Origin: JAKFWF01 sp031374115
GTDB taxonomy: Bacteria; Pseudomonadota; Alphaproteobacteria; Rhizobiales; Hyphomicrobiaceae
Reading direction: 5' to 3'
Assembly (NCBI GenBank): GCA_031374115.1
Contig: JANMNO010000140.1
Location: 4,637 to 68,636, forward strand
DNA length: 64,000 nt
The translations under genes and the position numbers were made by a program. Each line of letters starts with the position of its first letter. Within the stretch, counting starts at the first letter, position 1. Under the pieces are notes generated by a model. It ran no database searches. It was not told where the DNA came from and worked only from the letters and a program-made list of their open reading frames with translations. Shown piece after piece: positions 61,719 through 64,000 of the stretch.

Positions 61719-61751
61719 GCGGAAGAGAAGAGAAGTCTAGGGAGAGCTAAG

Positions 61752-62762
61752 ATGAAGAACAAGCTAGCCGCGCTCGTTGCGGCAACGGCACTGATGTTTG
61801 CAGCCGCCAGCGCACCTGCGCGGGCCGAGGTTTCTGAAGTCATCCTTTCGCAGCAGTTCGGCATCATCTTCACACCGCTGATGGTGATGGAAAGTCAAAA
61901 GATGGTCGAGAAGCATGCCGCCGCCAAAGGCATGCCCGAACTCAAAGTTACTTGGACCCGACTCGCTGGCCCGGCTGTGATGGTCGATGCGATGCTGTCC
62001 GGCTCGCTGCATTTCTCGTCGCAGGGCGTGCCCTCGATGATGCTGATGTGGGATCGCACCAAGGCCAACATCGGCGTGAAAGCCGTGTCGTCGATCAACG
62101 ACAGTCCGATTTTCCTGAACACTCGAAACCCTAATCTGAAATCGCTGAAGGATTTCACCGATAAGGACAAGATCGCGCTGCCCTCGATCAAGGTGTCGAG
62201 CCAGGCGATCTATCTGCAGATGGCGGCCGAGAAAGTATTCGGGGTCGGCAAGCATACGCAGCTCGACAGTAATGCGGTCGCCCTCGGTCACCCCGACGCG
62301 CTAGCCGCCGTGATGAACCCGCAAGGCGAACTCCAGACCCACTTTGCGACTTCGCCGTTCCACGAAATCGAGATGAAGAACGGCTTTAAGACGATCATGT
62401 CGTCCTACGAGGCGATCGGCGGGCAGAGCACCATTCTGACGTTCGTCACGACCGAGAAGTTCCGCACCGAGAACCCGAAGGTCTATGAGATCGTCAAGGC
62501 GGCGTTCGACGAGGCGATGGACTTCACCAACGCAGATTTGAAGCGTGCAGCGACGATCTACATCGAGGTTTCGAAGGACAAGAAGAGCACAGTCGATGAA
62601 TTACACGCTCTCCTCAGCCAGCCGGGCTTTGCATTTTCGAAGTCGCCGCGCACCATTCAGGCCTTTGGCGACTTCATGCATCGCACCGGCATGATCAAGA
62701 ATAAGCCGTCGTCTTGGAAGGACATGTTCTTTCCCGAAGCGCACGGCTTGGACGGGAACTGA
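61752..62762 (+). CDS. ABC transporter substrate-binding protein (NMT1/SsuA-like)
   Basis: 336 residues with signal peptide ending ASAPARA. Family features: SQQFGIIFTPLMVMESQKMVEKHA, VDAMLSGSLHFSSQGVPSMMLMWD, LKSLKDFTDKDKIALPSIKVSSQAIYLQ. Similar proteins bind taurine, sulfonates, nitrate or pyrimidine precursors. No permease or ATPase is in the window downstream, so the rest of the transporter is elsewhere or the protein works as a chaperone/sensor. ATG 61752 has GGAG 8 nt upstream; the extended frame to 61677 comprises the palindromic element. Confidence 0.88.
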   Translation: MKNKLAALVAATALMFAAASAPARAEVSEVILSQQFGIIFTPLMVMESQKMVEKHAAAKGMPELKVTWTRLAGPAVMVDAMLSGSLHFSSQGVPSMMLMWDRTKANIGVKAVSSINDSPIFLNTRNPNLKSLKDFTDKDKIALPSIKVSSQAIYLQMAAEKVFGVGKHTQLDSNAVALGHPDALAAVMNPQGELQTHFATSPFHEIEMKNGFKTIMSSYEAIGGQSTILTFVTTEKFRTENPKVYEIVKAAFDEAMDFTNADLKRAATIYIEVSKDKKSTVDELHALLSQPGFAFSKSPRTIQAFGDFMHRTGMIKNKPSSWKDMFFPEAHGLDGN

Positions 62763-62763
62763 C

Positions 62764-64000
62764 ATGCTGCGTTTGGGATGCGGGGCAGGCTTTTCGTCGG
62801 ACCGGCTCGAGCCCGCGATCGATCTGGCGCGGGATGGCCGTCTCGATTACCTGGTATTCGAGACGATCGGCGAGCGCACTCTGGCGTTCGGTCATCGCGA
62901 TCGCAAGCTCGATCCCACGCGCGGTTACAACCCCCAACTGGCAGCAAGGATGCGGGGAGTTCTGGCGCATTGTCGTGCCAACAAGACGCGGATCGTCACC
63001 AACATGGGGGTGGCGAATGTCGCCGCTGCCGCGGAGGTGACGATCGCAATCGCGCGTGAGCTCGGTCTGAGAGGGCTCAAAGTCGCGACCGTCGAAGGCG
63101 ATGATGTCACAACGATGATGAGCCCCGCGACAGTGCTCTTCGACTACGGCAATCGCACCATCGCCGAAGTCGGCCGGCCGGTCGTCGGCGCCAATGTCTA
63201 TCTCGGGGTCGATGCGATATTGCCTGCATTGCAGACTGGTGCCGACGTGGTCATCACGGGTCGCGTTGCCGATCCGTCGTTGTTTCTCTCGCCGCTCGTC
63301 CATCATTACGGATGGCAACTCGACGACTGGCCCCTGCTCGGACGCGGCACGCTAGCCGGCCATCTGATGGAGTGCGGCATGCAGATCACCGGCGGCTACT
63401 ATGCCGATCCGGGCTTCAAGGATGTGCCGCGCGTCGCCGACTGTGGCTATCCGATTGCGGAAGTTGCAGCCGATGGCAACATGACGATAACGAAACTCGC
63501 GTCAGCCGGTGGCATGGTCTCGACGCGTACTGTGAAAGAGCAATTGTTGTACGAGGTTCACGATCCGGCGGCCTATCTCACACCCGACGTCACCGCGGAT
63601 TTTTCCGGCGTTCGCCTCGCCGATCGCGGGCAGAACCGCGTCGAAGTGACCGGGGCGTCCGGCACCGCGCGGCCGCAGACCTTGAAGGTGACTGTAGGCT
63701 TCGATGGCGGCTATCTCGGCGAAGGTGGCATCAGCTATGCGGGTCCCAACGCGATTGCACGTGCGACGCTTGCCCGCGATATCCTGGCCGACCGGCTTGG
63801 CCGCCACGCCGGGTTTCCGGATCGCCTCAGGCTCGATTTAATCGGCGTCGATTCTTTGCACCAGACCGCGCTCGCTGGCCCCGCGCCCGGCGGCCGGCTC
63901 CCCGCAGGGGTGTCGCCAGGCGCAATGATAGCTGGCCCCGCGCCCGGCGGCCGGCTCCCCGCAGGGGAGTCGCCAGGCGCCAAGATAGCTGGCCCCGCGC
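62764..64000 (+). CDS. AtuA/DUF1446 family protein, 3'-truncated, with in-frame tandem repeat insert
   Basis: Open from ATG 62764 to the window edge (412 residues seen). Begins MLRLGCGAGFSSDRLEPAID, then LDYLVFETIGERTLAF, TNMGVANVAAAAEV, GADVVITGRVADPSLFLSPL, GHLMECGMQITGGYYADPGF, all typical of DUF1446 (the AtuA group of acyclic terpene utilisation). At residue about 370 (after GVDSLHQT) the normal sequence is replaced by repeats AGPAPGGRLPAG(V/E)SPGA encoded by 57-bp units. Starts 1 bp after the binding-protein stop, so translationally coupled. Confidence 0.85.
   Translation, partial: MLRLGCGAGFSSDRLEPAIDLARDGRLDYLVFETIGERTLAFGHRDRKLDPTRGYNPQLAARMRGVLAHCRANKTRIVTNMGVANVAAAAEVTIAIARELGLRGLKVATVEGDDVTTMMSPATVLFDYGNRTIAEVGRPVVGANVYLGVDAILPALQTGADVVITGRVADPSLFLSPLVHHYGWQLDDWPLLGRGTLAGHLMECGMQITGGYYADPGFKDVPRVADCGYPIAEVAADGNMTITKLASAGGMVSTRTVKEQLLYEVHDPAAYLTPDVTADFSGVRLADRGQNRVEVTGASGTARPQTLKVTVGFDGGYLGEGGISYAGPNAIARATLARDILADRLGRHAGFPDRLRLDLIGVDSLHQTALAGPAPGGRLPAGVSPGAMIAGPAPGGRLPAGESPGAKIAGPA
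63874..64000. repeat. 57-bp tandem repeat inside the AtuA coding region
   Basis: Units start at 63874, 63931 and 63988, exactly 57 bp apart; the third is cut by the window end. Each unit is 19 codons, so frame is kept, and copies differ at only a few bases (e.g. gtg/gag in the Val/Glu codon). Each contains CTCCCC-GCA-GGGGAG-type inner hairpin and GGCG/CGCC outer arms. Opposite strand also reads open across the units. Confidence 0.8.

Noticed and set aside
63735..63983. Open frame on the minus strand rich in Pro/Gly repeats
   Set aside because: It is the reverse strand of the AtuA gene and its palindromic repeats; the repeat is open in several frames because of its symmetry.

Overview
The window looks like a chromosomal segment of a metabolically versatile alphaproteobacterium, most likely of the Hyphomicrobiales (Rhizobiales). 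This rests on high GC with GC-rich third codon positions, on the alphaproteobacterial small proteins DUF2794 and DUF1127, on many TRAP and peptide-type ABC transporters with SDR, enolase-superfamily and aldolase genes, and on CCCTCTCCCC-type palindromes between genes. No rRNA, tRNA, CRISPR array, insertion sequence or prophage was recognised.

Layout. 1-3563: NAD-dependent molybdenum formate dehydrogenase (end of fdsB, complete fdsA), then an unknown exported protein. 4751-11955 (minus): a compact exopolysaccharide block with a Wzy/ligase-like membrane protein, polyprenyl-phosphate sugar transferase, Wzc-like co-polymerase with a degenerate kinase, outer-membrane barrel and Wza-like export lipoprotein; a methyltransferase faces it. 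13326-18474: a LysR regulator followed by a tight run of flavin reductase, HpaB-type monooxygenase, Rid-family protein, DUF1028 and ketopantoate-reductase-like dehydrogenase, probably an uncharacterised catabolic operon. 18471-22218: envelope genes (MtgA, bactofilin, two RlpA-like proteins) around a farnesyl diphosphate synthase. 22402-28704: SDR, alpha/beta hydrolase, M20 amidohydrolase and a complete TRAP transporter, then a lone MalK/UgpC-type ATPase (28876-29940).

29973-42370: a complete peptide-type ABC importer (binding protein, two permeases, two ATPases) next to two SDRs, a mandelate-racemase-type dehydratase, a GntR regulator, a 2-hydroxyacid dehydrogenase and an HpcH/HpaI aldolase. 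Together these suggest uptake and breakdown of a sugar acid or glycoside. 42603-48427: DUF2794, then phospholipid genes: a three-domain Aas-like protein (MFS, PlsC, acyl-ACP ligase), a PlsC and a CdsA. A 475-bp region between Aas and PlsC carries two identical palindromic operators. 48558-57211: an orphan HigA antitoxin, class III aminotransferase, DUF1499 protein, MBL hydrolase, lipocalin-like and PilZ proteins, MutS, DUF1127 and a LysR regulator. 57225-64000: a Tat-exported FG-GAP-like protein divergent from an S10 carboxypeptidase, ThDP enzyme, NMT1/SsuA-like binding protein and AtuA/DUF1446 run.

The most unusual structures are a 57-bp tandem repeat that stays in frame inside the AtuA gene, with a diverged copy keeping the same fold 2.2 kb upstream; the operator pair at 46768-46814; a G-rich structured spacer between the ABC binding-protein and permease genes; and the HpaB/Rid/DUF1028 operon. 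All functional calls come from reading the sequence; no database search was run.
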